Shown here in pieces: positions 43,027 to 52,614 of a stretch of DNA of 64,000 nt. The position numbers and the translations under genes were made by a program. This DNA comes from Halorubellus sp034808145 (GTDB taxonomy: Archaea > Halobacteriota > Halobacteria > Halobacteriales > Natrialbaceae), in the NCBI RefSeq assembly GCF_034808145.1, contig NZ_JAXHGM010000003.1:1-64000 (forward strand), written 5' to 3'. A model generated the notes under the pieces. That model made no database searches and was not told the origin of the DNA. It saw only the letters and a program-made list of their open reading frames with translations. Each line of letters begins with the position of its first letter. The first letter of the stretch is position 1.

Positions 43027-45546
43027 TCAGTCCTGGGCGACGCCCGCGGGTGCGGCGTCGGTCGTGACGGCCCCGGGCGCGTAGCGACTCCAGAGCACGA
43101 GGAGGCTCGGGAGGACGAGCACGCTCACCGCGAACGCGGTGGTCAGGGCGACGACGACGATGGCGCCGAAGCTCTGGAGCTGGGGGTGCGGGACGAGCGC
43201 GATGGTGGCGAGCGCGCCGGCGGACGTGAGCGTGCTGCCGAGGAGCGCGCCGCCGGTGCCGGTGACGGCGGCGTCGAGCGCCTCGTACGTGCTCGCGCCC
43301 TCGCGGCGCTCGTCCGCGTACCGGTCGCCGACGTGGATGTTGTAGTCGATACCGAGCCCGATGACGAGACTCGTCAGGAGCGCCGTCAGTAACGTCAGCG
43401 GTATCGACAGGACGTACATCGCACCGACGACGATGCCGAGCACGAGCGAGATCGGGACCGCGACGACGACCCCGAGCGTGGCGCTCCCGTGCATGTACCG
43501 GAACACGCCGGCGAGCGTGAGCGCGATGGCGGCGAGCGCGACCGTCATCGTGGTGAGGATGCCGTCGACGATGGCGCCGAGGACCGCCTCGTTGACGGCG
43601 AAGCTCCCGGCGACGGTCGCGGTCCGGTCGCCGTCGTCGCCGGCCATGACGGCGGCGCTCTCGTCGAGGTCGGCGACGACCTGGTCGGCGTTCGCGTAGT
43701 CCGCGTCGAGCGACAGCGACACCAGGAGGGACCGGTACTCGCCGTCCTCGCGAGCGACGACGCGACTCGCGACGTCGCTATCGGCCTCGTAGAGCGCGTC
43801 GTAGACGCGGTCGAGGTCCCGGTCGGGGACGCCGTCGTCGTCGGTGTCGGCCGCCGCCAGCACGGCGGCGAACGAGTCGTCGCGAGCGGCGACCGCCCGC
43901 ATCACCGTGACGGGTGACGTGACCGCACGGGTGCCCGTCCCGTCGGCGAGGAGCCCGCGGTCGCGGACGTCGTCGACGCCACGCTGGACGGCGTCGAGCG
44001 TCCCGTCGCTCGTCACGTCACCCTCGACCAGTATCGGTTCCCGGAACGCGGCGTCCGCGCTCGCGGGCTGGTAGACCGCCTCGACGTGCGCGCTCTGTGC
44101 GGCGACCGGATGCGTGTCCCAGCCGAGCGGACCCGGGAGGTCCTGCTTCCACTCGGCGACGTCGCCGTCGCTCTGCTGGTAGCTCTCCTCTTCGAGACCC
44201 AGCCAGGCGACGCCGCCGGCGGCGCCGACGACGACGGCGACGACGAGCACCACCGGCGCACCGCGGCGCGCCAGCGTGACCGCTCGCGCGAGGGCGGGCC
44301 TGAGGTAGCGGCCGTGCCCGAGCGGCGCCTTCCGCCGGTCGACGCCGACGCGTTCGAGGAGGCCGTCGATACCGATCTTGAGGGCCGGGACGACGGTGAG
44401 GAAGATGACGAGCGCGCTCGCGACGCCGAGCGTGATGGAGATACCGAGGTTGCGGATGAGCGGGAGCGGGCTCGAGAGGTTCGCGAGGAACCCGATGGCG
44501 GCGGTGACGGTGACGAGGACGAGCGCGGTCGCGATGCGGGCGACGCCGCGATGCATCGGCGCGCGGATGCCGTCGTCGGGGGCGCGTTGTTCGCGATAGC
44601 GGTTGAAGACGTGGAACCCGAAGTCGATGCTCAGGCCGGCGATGAGGACGACCGGGATGACGGTGACGGTCCCGGCGGCGACGCCGAGCCAGCCCAGGAG
44701 CCCGAACGTCCACAGCACCGAGAGGACGACGCCGGTCATCCCGACGACGACGTCGACGAGGTCGCGGTACGCGAACCCGAGGACGACGAGGACGAACGCG
44801 AGCGCAGCGGGGACGACGAGCTCCAGCATCTCCCCGAAGAAGTGACTGCTGTACGCGTTCCACGCGTGACTGTTGAGGACGAAGAACCCGCTTGCCGAGC
44901 GCTCGCCGGCGCTCCGGTAGAGCGCCGCCGTGGCGTTGTCGAGGACGGGCTCCTCGACGTCGGTGTCGAGGGCGACGAGCAGCCGGCGGTCGGACGCCGT
45001 CGTCTTCCCGAGGTCGTGGTCGGCCGGTAGGAACCGCTGGGCGCGCGGGTCCTCGGCGAGCGTGCGTTCGAGGAGGCGCTCGAACTCGTCGGCGCTCGTG
45101 GCTTCGAGCGCGTCGATCTGCTCGGCGACGGTGGCGTTCGGGCTGCCGGCGGCGCGGACGGCGACGAGGTTCGCGAACCCACGGACGCCGTCGTCGTGGA
45201 GCGCTCGACTGACGGTCGCGTTCTCGCGTATCGCCCGCTGGTAGCGCAGTCCGGCCAGGAGCGACTCCTTCGAGAGCGCGTTCCCGCCGTCGATTCTGAC
45301 GTAGACCGGTTCGACCGTCCGGTTCGGCGTCTCGTCGGTCCGCGCGAACTGCGATTCGATCGTCTGTGCGGTCTGGACGCGGTCGAGGTGGTCGAACGCG
45401 TCGGGGTCCGCGCTGGCCTGACTGCCGGTATCGACCATCGGAACCCCGGCGACGACCACGCCGGTGAGGAGGACCATCGCCAGTAGCGTGACGCGGGTGT
45501 GTTCGGTGACGAACCCGATCAGGGCGTCGACTCTATCACGTGACAT
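43027..45546 (-). CDS. RND/MMPL family permease
   Basis: 839 residues from MSRDRVDALIGF (an in-frame ATG six codons upstream exists). It has two halves, each with one helix, a large extracytoplasmic loop (about 45-220 and 430-650) and five helices, the MMPL/SSD layout of proton-driven exporters. A sterol-sensing-like region includes GLSIDFGFHVFNRYRE and, in the second half, GLGIDYNIHVGDRYAD, where the Asp residues are the likely proton path. Cargo is unknown; lipid or glycolipid export is possible. It stands alone. Confidence 0.92.
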   Translation of the reverse strand: MSRDRVDALIGFVTEHTRVTLLAMVLLTGVVVAGVPMVDTGSQASADPDAFDHLDRVQTAQTIESQFARTDETPNRTVEPVYVRIDGGNALSKESLLAGLRYQRAIRENATVSRALHDDGVRGFANLVAVRAAGSPNATVAEQIDALEATSADEFERLLERTLAEDPRAQRFLPADHDLGKTTASDRRLLVALDTDVEEPVLDNATAALYRSAGERSASGFFVLNSHAWNAYSSHFFGEMLELVVPAALAFVLVVLGFAYRDLVDVVVGMTGVVLSVLWTFGLLGWLGVAAGTVTVIPVVLIAGLSIDFGFHVFNRYREQRAPDDGIRAPMHRGVARIATALVLVTVTAAIGFLANLSSPLPLIRNLGISITLGVASALVIFLTVVPALKIGIDGLLERVGVDRRKAPLGHGRYLRPALARAVTLARRGAPVVLVVAVVVGAAGGVAWLGLEEESYQQSDGDVAEWKQDLPGPLGWDTHPVAAQSAHVEAVYQPASADAAFREPILVEGDVTSDGTLDAVQRGVDDVRDRGLLADGTGTRAVTSPVTVMRAVAARDDSFAAVLAAADTDDDGVPDRDLDRVYDALYEADSDVASRVVAREDGEYRSLLVSLSLDADYANADQVVADLDESAAVMAGDDGDRTATVAGSFAVNEAVLGAIVDGILTTMTVALAAIALTLAGVFRYMHGSATLGVVVAVPISLVLGIVVGAMYVLSIPLTLLTALLTSLVIGLGIDYNIHVGDRYADERREGASTYEALDAAVTGTGGALLGSTLTSAGALATIALVPHPQLQSFGAIVVVALTTAFAVSVLVLPSLLVLWSRYAPGAVTTDAAPAGVAQD

Positions 45547-45828
45547 CGTTCTTCTTACGAGCACCTTCGCCGGACATCTGGTTATGAGTGGGAACAGGGT
45601 TGCGAGCCCACCAATCGCGCGAAACGTTCAAGTACGAGGACGGTCGCGCGACGTGGCGGTGGACGGAGACGAGCACGCTATCCGCCCGCCAGACCCCCGC
45701 TCAGGCACATTCGACACGGAAGAGCGGAATCGGACACCAGAACCACCTGGAATCGACCGCGACTACGAGAGCTGACGTCGGTTACCGACGGGTCGACGTA
45801 CGGCAACGTCGGTCACCGACCGTATGTC

Positions 45829-46977
45829 TCACATCGCGGTCGGCGCGTTCGTCGCGGTCCCGACGTCAGAGAAGACGAATCTCGTCTCGTCCGGCCCGGT
45901 CTCGATCGTGCCATCCCACCCGTGTCCCGAGACGACCCGCTCGACTATCAACAGACCGAGGCCGGGCCGGTCGGCACCGAACGACCCCCCGAACACCGAT
46001 TCGGCTATCTCGGCGGGCATCTCGGGGCCATCGTTGACTATCTCGAACCCCGAGTCGGTCCCGCGGACGGTCACCGTCACGCCCTCGCCGCAGTGCTCCT
46101 TGACGTTCCGGAAGACGTTCTCGAACAGCTGCCGGAGCCGCGACTCGTCCGCGACGACGATGCGACTCGCCACCACCTCCAGCGTGGCGTTCGACGGCGA
46201 GACCACCTCCCAGGTCTCGCGTGCGACGTGGCCCAGGTCAACCGGTTCACGCTCACCGACGTCCACGCCGTCGCGGGCCAGAGCGAGCGTGCTCGTAATG
46301 AGCTCCTCGATGCGGTCCAGCGAATCGAGCACGGTCTGGAGGTGCGTCGCGAGCGATTCGGGCGCGGTCTCGATCGCGTACTCCGTGTACCCGATCGCGG
46401 CCGTGAGCGGATTCCGGATGTCGTGTGCGAGCACCCCGGCGAACTCCGTGAGGCGTTCGTTCTGCGCTTCGACGGTCCGATGGTGCTTCTCGCGCTCTAT
46501 CTCGTAACTGATCCACTGCGTCAAGAGCTCGACGAACCGCTGTTCGGTCTCCCCGAACTCGCGGTCCCGGGGCGCGTTGTCCGAATAGCAGAGGGTTCCG
46601 TACGTCTCCCCGTCGACCACGATCGGCGCGCCGATGTAACACTGCAATCCCGTGGCCTCCCGGGCGACGTCGTCGGCGTACGGGGACGCGTCCGCGTCCG
46701 CCACGACCACCATCTCCTGGTCGTCGACGACGTGCCGACACCACGTCTCCTCCAGTTCGGACACCGAGCCAGCGGCATACGCGCCGGACATCATCGTCGA
46801 GCCGACGACCTCGTACTCGCCGTCGGCAGTGTACGAGAGCACGCCGTACGCGAGGTCCAGTCGGTCTCGACCCAGTGTCACCGCTCGTTCGATCTTCTCT
46901 CCCAGCGATAAGGACCTGTCCGTTCCCAGCTCGTAGAGGTCGCGAAAGTAGGTATCCGGGTTCCGTGACATAGACAT
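45829..46977 (-). CDS. GAF-domain histidine kinase
   Basis: 382 residues from MSMSRNPDTYFRDLYELG. A GAF domain (about 25-165, with GLQCYIGAPIVVDGETYGTL) is followed by HisKA (LAHDIRNPLTAAIGY, phospho-His near 190) and the ATPase domain (LRQLFENVFRNVKEHC). The G-box is weak: VNDGPEMP and RPGLGLLIVE replace the usual DxGxG and GTGFGL, so catalytic efficiency may be low. It starts 13 bases after the glycosyltransferase stop and ends the operon. The likely partner is the single-domain response regulator at its head. Confidence 0.85.
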   Translation of the reverse strand: MSMSRNPDTYFRDLYELGTDRSLSLGEKIERAVTLGRDRLDLAYGVLSYTADGEYEVVGSTMMSGAYAAGSVSELEETWCRHVVDDQEMVVVADADASPYADDVAREATGLQCYIGAPIVVDGETYGTLCYSDNAPRDREFGETEQRFVELLTQWISYEIEREKHHRTVEAQNERLTEFAGVLAHDIRNPLTAAIGYTEYAIETAPESLATHLQTVLDSLDRIEELITSTLALARDGVDVGEREPVDLGHVARETWEVVSPSNATLEVVASRIVVADESRLRQLFENVFRNVKEHCGEGVTVTVRGTDSGFEIVNDGPEMPAEIAESVFGGSFGADRPGLGLLIVERVVSGHGWDGTIETGPDETRFVFSDVGTATNAPTAM

Positions 46978-46990
46978 CGTCTTTTCCCGT

Positions 46991-48427
46991 TCAGTTCTCT
47001 TCATCGTTGGGACGACTGAACCCGCTTCGCTCCATGACGCCCCAGCTGTCGACACCGCGGACGTACTCGAGCAGCCCGTGCCACGCGACGACCGTCTTCC
47101 ACTGCCGGTACCCGAAGTTCTCCAGGATACCGTACCAGAGCAGTCGCAGTATCTGTCGCGGGTTCTCGTAGCGGTTGAAGCTCCAGACCTCGCTGAAGAC
47201 GCCGAACCACGAGAGGAAGATGCCGACGCCCGTCGTCAGCAGGAAGAACACGAGGAAGAACTCGATGCTCAACACGCCGAAGTACCACGCGAGCGGGAGC
47301 ACGATGTACCCGAGGCCTTCGATGAGCGGACCGAACGTCTCGGCGGCGACGAAGAACGGGAGGATTATCGTGCCGACGCGACCGTACTTCGGATTGAACA
47401 GCATCCCGCGGTTCGTGACGACGGTCTCGACCATCCCGCGGAACCAGCGTCGGCGCTGCCTGCCGAGGACGCGACGGCTGGCGGGGACTTCGGTCCACGC
47501 GACCGGTTCCGGCACGAAGTCGACCGTGTACTCCCTGTCCTCGTCCGTCAGATATCGGTGTAAGCGGACGATGATGTCGAAGTCCTCGGTGATCGTGTCC
47601 TGTCGATACCCACCGATCTCTCGGACGACGTCGGTACGGAAGAGCCCGAACGCCCCGGAGATGAGGATCAATCCCTTCAGGCGGTCGAGTCCGAGTCGCC
47701 CGGAGTAGAACGCGCGGAGGTACTCCATGACCTGGAGTCCCGGGAGGCCGGTCTTGGGGAGTTTGACCTCCTTGACGAGTCCGTCCTCGACCGTGCATTC
47801 GTTGGCAACGCGGACGACGCCGCCCGTGGCGACCGTCGTCCCCGGCCGTTTGAGGAACGGTTTGACGATCTGTAACAGCGCATCTCGGTCGATGAGCGTG
47901 TCCGAGTCGACGGCACAGAACAGCGGCATGTCGGTGAGCCAGATACCGGCGTTGAGCGCATCGCTCTTCCCGCCGTTCGCCTTGTCGACGACCAGTAGCT
48001 CCTCGTAGCGGGTGGACCGGTACGTCGCGTGTATCTCCTCGCTGGGGACGTCGAAGGGTATCTCGGACTCGAGTTGCTCGAGGTCGAACCGCTCGACGAG
48101 TCGGTCGAGGGTCGCGTCGGTCGAGCCGTCGTTGACGACGACGACCTCCAGTTCCGGGTAGTTCAACGACAGCATCGACTGCACGCTCTCCTCGATCGTC
48201 GAGACCTCGTTGTAGGCCGGGACGACGAGCGCGATACCCGGATAGAACGGGCTCGCGAATCGCCTGAATGGCTGGTCCCACTCGGACTCTCGGACGTTGT
48301 CACGCAGTTCGAGGAGGGCCAGGATGTGGATGGAGAGGTAGGAGAGGTTGACGACGACGTAGTAGGCCAGGACGAACAACCCGGTGGCGGCGAACAGTTG
48401 CGCGGCGATGGCGGTGGGTGACGCCAC
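46991..48427 (-). CDS. Processive membrane glycosyltransferase (family 2, cellulose/PNAG-synthase-like)
   Basis: 478 residues. Two N-terminal helices (about 8-40) precede the GT-A domain with VVPAYNE, Asp100 in VVNDGSTD, DxD at 174-176, the catalytic TED at 280-282 and QRRRW at 324-328. Several C-terminal helices form a channel (about 335-430). D, DxD, TED and Q(R/Q)xRW are the marks of processive polysaccharide synthases such as cellulose, hyaluronan and poly-N-acetylglucosamine synthases. It polymerises and extrudes a glycan, product unknown. It follows the HEAT gene by three bases. Confidence 0.92.
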   Translation of the reverse strand: MASPTAIAAQLFAATGLFVLAYYVVVNLSYLSIHILALLELRDNVRESEWDQPFRRFASPFYPGIALVVPAYNEVSTIEESVQSMLSLNYPELEVVVVNDGSTDATLDRLVERFDLEQLESEIPFDVPSEEIHATYRSTRYEELLVVDKANGGKSDALNAGIWLTDMPLFCAVDSDTLIDRDALLQIVKPFLKRPGTTVATGGVVRVANECTVEDGLVKEVKLPKTGLPGLQVMEYLRAFYSGRLGLDRLKGLILISGAFGLFRTDVVREIGGYRQDTITEDFDIIVRLHRYLTDEDREYTVDFVPEPVAWTEVPASRRVLGRQRRRWFRGMVETVVTNRGMLFNPKYGRVGTIILPFFVAAETFGPLIEGLGYIVLPLAWYFGVLSIEFFLVFFLLTTGVGIFLSWFGVFSEVWSFNRYENPRQILRLLWYGILENFGYRQWKTVVAWHGLLEYVRGVDSWGVMERSGFSRPNDEEN

Positions 48428-48430
48428 GGC

Positions 48431-49558
48431 TCACTCACCCACCGCTCGCGTCCGGCCACGGGCGACGCCGTCGTATGACGCGTGCTCGCTGCTCCACTCC
48501 CAGGCACTGCCGAGGACGGCAGGTTCGTCGGCGTCGATGCGGTCTCGCCTGCTGACGAGGGCGTTCGTGCCGCGAACGAGTGCGCGCGGGTCGTCCTCGG
48601 AGACGAGTGCGTAGACGAGGAGCGTCAGCGCCTCGTGGTCGCCCCACGCGCCGAGCATCTCGTAGACGGCGCCGCGGACGCGCGGCGAGGGGTCGTCCGT
48701 CGCCCGGGCGAAGAACGTCGAGTCCCTGAGGTCCGGTCGCCACCCGAACCCGCCGAGTGCGCTCGCCGCTGCGGCCCGGACGCCCTCGTCGTCGGCCTCC
48801 AGACTGGCGGTCAACCACGAGATGTCCGCCGTGCGGACCGCCGAACCCAGTTGCCCGCAGACGAGCAGCACCTGCGTCAACAGCGCCGGTGGCCACGCGT
48901 CGTACTGCTCCGTCGCGATCTCGAAGAGCGCGTCCGGGTCATCGCTCGCCAGTCGATAGAGCGTGTCCTGCCCGAAGACGCTGAACTCCTCGGTCGCTCC
49001 CGCGAGCAACAGCTCGAGACCCTGTCTCGGACTGATCAGCTCACCGGTCTGTGACAGGAGTCGAGCGACCGAGGCGCGCTCGGGTGGCGTCTCCGGCCCG
49101 TACGACGCCGCCCGGTATGGCTCCGGGTCGTCCAGCCGTATGAGCCACGTCAGCGCCTGGAGCCGGACGAACTTGTGCCCGCGTTCCAGGTCGGAGCGAG
49201 CGCGTTCGGGGATGCCGAGCGCGGCGCCGAGTTCCTTGAGCGAGTCGGTCTCGCTCCCGTCCAGTTCCCGGAGGTACTCGGCCAGCAGGTCCTCGGCGAC
49301 CTGTCGCTCCGTCGCGGAGAGCGTGTCTATCCAATCGTCCCAGTTCGGGTCCGGTGAGAAGGCTCGCTCGAGCAGCGCGTCCTGGACGTCCGGCCGGACG
49401 CGGTCCGCTCGCTCATCACGCCGATGACGGTACACCGATAGTCCCAGGGTGAGCCCGGCGGAGACGACGAGTCCGATACCGACCAGCAAACCGAGGACGA
49501 CGAGAACCGTCTCGATGGGGAGGATGTAGCCACCGAACCCTACGTCTCCCTGCATCAA
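48431..49558 (-). CDS. HEAT-repeat membrane protein
   Basis: 375 residues. One N-terminal helix (about 15-42) anchors a cytoplasmic all-helical domain with HEAT-like repeats, clearest in SLEADDEGVRAAAASALGGF, DDPSPRVRGAVYEMLGAW and SEDDPRALVRGTNALV. It is probably a scaffold or regulator of the synthase next to it, linking the response regulator to the glycosyltransferase; that is inference from the operon. Gaps to its neighbours are 12 and 3 bases. Confidence 0.82.
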   Translation of the reverse strand: MMQGDVGFGGYILPIETVLVVLGLLVGIGLVVSAGLTLGLSVYRHRRDERADRVRPDVQDALLERAFSPDPNWDDWIDTLSATERQVAEDLLAEYLRELDGSETDSLKELGAALGIPERARSDLERGHKFVRLQALTWLIRLDDPEPYRAASYGPETPPERASVARLLSQTGELISPRQGLELLLAGATEEFSVFGQDTLYRLASDDPDALFEIATEQYDAWPPALLTQVLLVCGQLGSAVRTADISWLTASLEADDEGVRAAAASALGGFGWRPDLRDSTFFARATDDPSPRVRGAVYEMLGAWGDHEALTLLVYALVSEDDPRALVRGTNALVSRRDRIDADEPAVLGSAWEWSSEHASYDGVARGRTRAVGE

Positions 49559-49570
49559 CCCCGAACCCCG

Positions 49571-49948
49571 TCACGCGTTCGCATATCTGTTCACCCGAGC
49601 CAACAGCTCCTGCGCGCGGAACGGCTTCGTGACGTAGTCGTCGGCCCCCGAATCGAACCCCTCGAGCACGTGGTCCTCCTGACCGCGGGACGTGAGCATT
49701 ATCACGGGTAACTCCGGACTCACCGCCAGTTCGCCGTTCCGGACCATCCGTAGCAGTCGCGTGCCGTCGAGCCGCGGCATCATGACGTCGAAGATGGCCA
49801 ACGCCGGCTCGTAGTCCGTCTGGAGCAGGTCGGCAGCGGCACGGCCGTCCTCGCAGACGCGGACCGCGTATCCGGCCCCCTCCAGGCGGTACGTAAGCAA
49901 CTGACGGATGACCTCGTCGTCGTCCACCACGAGTATCCCCTCACCCAT
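49571..49948 (-). CDS. Single-domain response regulator (CheY-like receiver)
   Basis: 125 residues from MGEGILVVDDDEV, one receiver domain. The acidic pocket is VDDDE, the phospho-acceptor Asp54 is in FDVMMP, Thr/Ser in MLTSRG and Lys108 in YVTKPF. No output domain is attached, so it signals by protein contact, perhaps with the HEAT protein. It heads the operon RR-HEAT-glycosyltransferase-kinase and lies 125 bases downstream of the split hybrid kinase. Confidence 0.93.
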   Translation of the reverse strand: MGEGILVVDDDEVIRQLLTYRLEGAGYAVRVCEDGRAAADLLQTDYEPALAIFDVMMPRLDGTRLLRMVRNGELAVSPELPVIMLTSRGQEDHVLEGFDSGADDYVTKPFRAQELLARVNRYANA

Positions 49949-50073
49949 TCTTGTCACCTGTACGACGTCGGTCGTGAAAAGCCCATCTACTGGTCGGTGA
50001 ACTGCCGGTATCCTCGTGAATGCGGTCCTCAGACGACGCCGCGACGACCGAGTGGAACATGTCAGGTGTCAAC

Positions 50074-52614
50074 TCACTGTACGTCGAACTCGAACCGGGC
50101 CCCACCGTCGGTTCCGTCCGTCACGTCGACCGTCCAGTCGTGTGCCTTCGCGATGTCGCTCACGATGGAGAGCCCGAACCCGGTTCCGCTCTCCATGGAG
50201 GTGACACCGTGGTCGAACACCCTGTCCCGTTGGTCCGGTTGAATCCCCGTGCCGTCATCTTCCACGTAGAACCCGTTCCCGTCGGGTAGCGGACCGACAG
50301 TGACGGTCACGTCGCTGCCGCCGTGTTCGATCGCGTTCCGGAAGAGGTTCTCGAACAGTTGAATCAGGCGTCCGTCGTCTCCGACCACGCGCGGAACCTC
50401 GTCGAGGACCGCGAGACTGGCCTCGTGCGTGTCGACGTACCCCCACGCTTCGGTGGCGACGGCATCGAGACGTATCTCCGCCGGGTCGGTGATGCTCGTC
50501 TCGCCCCGTGCCAGGGTGAGCAGGTCCTCGATGAGCCGTTCGATGCGGTCGTGGGCCTCCTCCACGCGTTCGAAGTGCGTCGGGTCCTGCGTCTCCCGAG
50601 CGGCTTCGGTGAACCCGGTCGCGACGGTCAACGGATTCCGGAGGTCGTGCGCGACGACGCTCGCGAACTGGTCGAGTCGCTCGTTCTGTCGCTGGAGTCG
50701 CAGTTCCCTGTTCGCCCGGCCGAACGCTGCGCCCACCGTCGAACCGAGCACCTGGAACAGGTCGAGGTCCGTGTCCGAGAACTCCTGCTGGGAGGGCGTT
50801 CCGACCGCGAGAAGGCCGAACTCGCCCAGCGGGACGAAGAGACCGCTGCCGAGTTCGGACCCCGACACGTCCAAGGAGATATCTGACGCGAGTTCGTCGT
50901 ACACGCGGATCTCCGAGGACTCGAACGCCGTCCAGCCGGGACTGTCCTCGCTCTCCAGCCGCGGTAGCTCCCCGACCAGTTCGCGCGTCGCGGTACTCGC
51001 AGCGAGCGGGTCCAGCGTCCCCGTCTGGTCGTCGTACTCCCAGACGGCGGAGATATCGAATCCGAGCGTCTCCGCTGCCGCTTCGACGGTGAGCCGCCCG
51101 ATCTCTTCGCTCGACTGTGCCCCACTGAGTCGTTGTGCGGTCTGCTGGAGCGAGCGGAGTTTCCGCTCCAGCTGTTTCTGCTCCGTGATGTCGTCCAGGA
51201 CGGCGAGGATGCTCGTGGAGTCACCGTCCGGGTCGGTGATGGGGGCGACGGACAGCAGCAGGTCGAGTTCCTCGCCGCCCTTCGTCTCTCGCCGTATCTC
51301 CGCGCCGCGTATCCGTTCGCCGCCTAGCGCGCGCTGACGGAACGACGCGAACTCGGAGTGCTTGTCCGTCGGGACCATCGGATTGAACTCGCCCAGGACC
51401 TCCTCCGACGACCACCCGAACACGTTCTCCGCCTCGTCGTTCCAGCGGATGACGTTCCCGTCGGAGTCGATCTCCATGACGGTGAGCGGCGTCGCCTCGA
51501 TGAGCGATTCGAGCCGCTGGTTCGTCATCTCGAGGGTGCGCTCTCGCTCGACCTGTTCGGTGACGTTCCGCGCGATACCGACGATGCGAACGATCTCGTC
51601 GTCGACGATCACCGGCGCGAGGCTCGTCTCCCAGAACCGAGCGTCGTCGTCGATCGCCAGCTCCTCCCGGTACGATATCGGGCCGCGATGCCTGACGCAC
51701 CGGTGATAGTTCGATTCGACCGCTGCGCCTCGCTCTTCGCCGAAGACCTCCCGCGGCGTCTGTCCGCGAACCTCTGCGGTCGTGAGACCCGTCTGGGTCT
51801 CGTACCCCGGACTGAGGGTGGCGAACTCGAACGTCGGCATCTCGCCGCTCGTCTCGACGTCGAGCAGGAAGATGGCGTCCCCGGACGTCTCGAGCAGCGC
51901 CTCGTACTCGCCCGCGAGTTCCTCGTACTCGCGTTCGGTCCGCTTCCGCTCCGTGATATCCTGGACGACGCCCCGCAGTACGGCGTCGTCATCCTGACCG
52001 CTCTCGACCCGCTCCCCTTGCGCGCGCACCTCTCGGACCTCGCCGTCAGGGCGGACGATACGGAGGTCGAGGTCGTACGGTTCACCCTCCTCGATCGCCC
52101 GCTCGACGGCCGACCGTATCGTCTCCCTATCGGCCGGATGATAGAACTCGACCCCATCCGCGAGCGACGGCTCGTAGTCCTCGTCGACGCCGTGAATCCG
52201 CCTGATTCCATCGGACCAATGTAGCTCGCCCCACTGCGGGTCGTACTGCCAGATCCCGATATCCGCCGTCTCCTGGATGCGCTCGAACAGGAACTCCTGA
52301 CGCTCTAGCTCCTCCCGACTCCGGGCTCTGGAGATCTCGGTCGCCGCGAGTCCCGACAGCAGCTCGACGAACGTCCGCTCCAGTGCGCCGAACGCGGCGA
52401 CCCGAGTCGTCGGGCTCGAGAAGTTGACGGTCCCGTAGCGCGTCCCGTCGACGACCAGCGGCGCACCGATGTACGACTCCAGTTCGAAGTCGCGGTACGC
52501 CGGATGGGATTCCTTCCCATCCGCGACCGCGTCCGCGAACGAACACACCTTGTCCTCGGCGACCACCTCCGCACAGTACGTCGATTCGACGTCGAACCGG
52601 TCGCCGGGACTCAT
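50074..52614 (-). CDS. Hybrid histidine kinase, C-terminal part (split gene)
   Basis: 846 residues. It starts in the middle of a GAF domain (MSPGDRFDVESTYCAEVVAE, about 1-95, including SYIGAPLVVDGTRYGTVNFS). PAS domains follow (about 105-230, 235-365, 370-490), then a second GAF (about 505-640). HisKA (VVAHDLRNPLTVATGFTEA) and the ATPase (FENLFRNAIEHGG, VEDDGTGI, SGTGFGLSIV) complete it. Catalytic motifs are intact. Its ATG lies in the ATGA that ends the upstream frame. The missing first third of the GAF is found there, so both parts belong to one ancestral gene. Confidence 0.88.
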   Translation of the reverse strand: MSPGDRFDVESTYCAEVVAEDKVCSFADAVADGKESHPAYRDFELESYIGAPLVVDGTRYGTVNFSSPTTRVAAFGALERTFVELLSGLAATEISRARSREELERQEFLFERIQETADIGIWQYDPQWGELHWSDGIRRIHGVDEDYEPSLADGVEFYHPADRETIRSAVERAIEEGEPYDLDLRIVRPDGEVREVRAQGERVESGQDDDAVLRGVVQDITERKRTEREYEELAGEYEALLETSGDAIFLLDVETSGEMPTFEFATLSPGYETQTGLTTAEVRGQTPREVFGEERGAAVESNYHRCVRHRGPISYREELAIDDDARFWETSLAPVIVDDEIVRIVGIARNVTEQVERERTLEMTNQRLESLIEATPLTVMEIDSDGNVIRWNDEAENVFGWSSEEVLGEFNPMVPTDKHSEFASFRQRALGGERIRGAEIRRETKGGEELDLLLSVAPITDPDGDSTSILAVLDDITEQKQLERKLRSLQQTAQRLSGAQSSEEIGRLTVEAAAETLGFDISAVWEYDDQTGTLDPLAASTATRELVGELPRLESEDSPGWTAFESSEIRVYDELASDISLDVSGSELGSGLFVPLGEFGLLAVGTPSQQEFSDTDLDLFQVLGSTVGAAFGRANRELRLQRQNERLDQFASVVAHDLRNPLTVATGFTEAARETQDPTHFERVEEAHDRIERLIEDLLTLARGETSITDPAEIRLDAVATEAWGYVDTHEASLAVLDEVPRVVGDDGRLIQLFENLFRNAIEHGGSDVTVTVGPLPDGNGFYVEDDGTGIQPDQRDRVFDHGVTSMESGTGFGLSIVSDIAKAHDWTVDVTDGTDGGARFEFDVQ

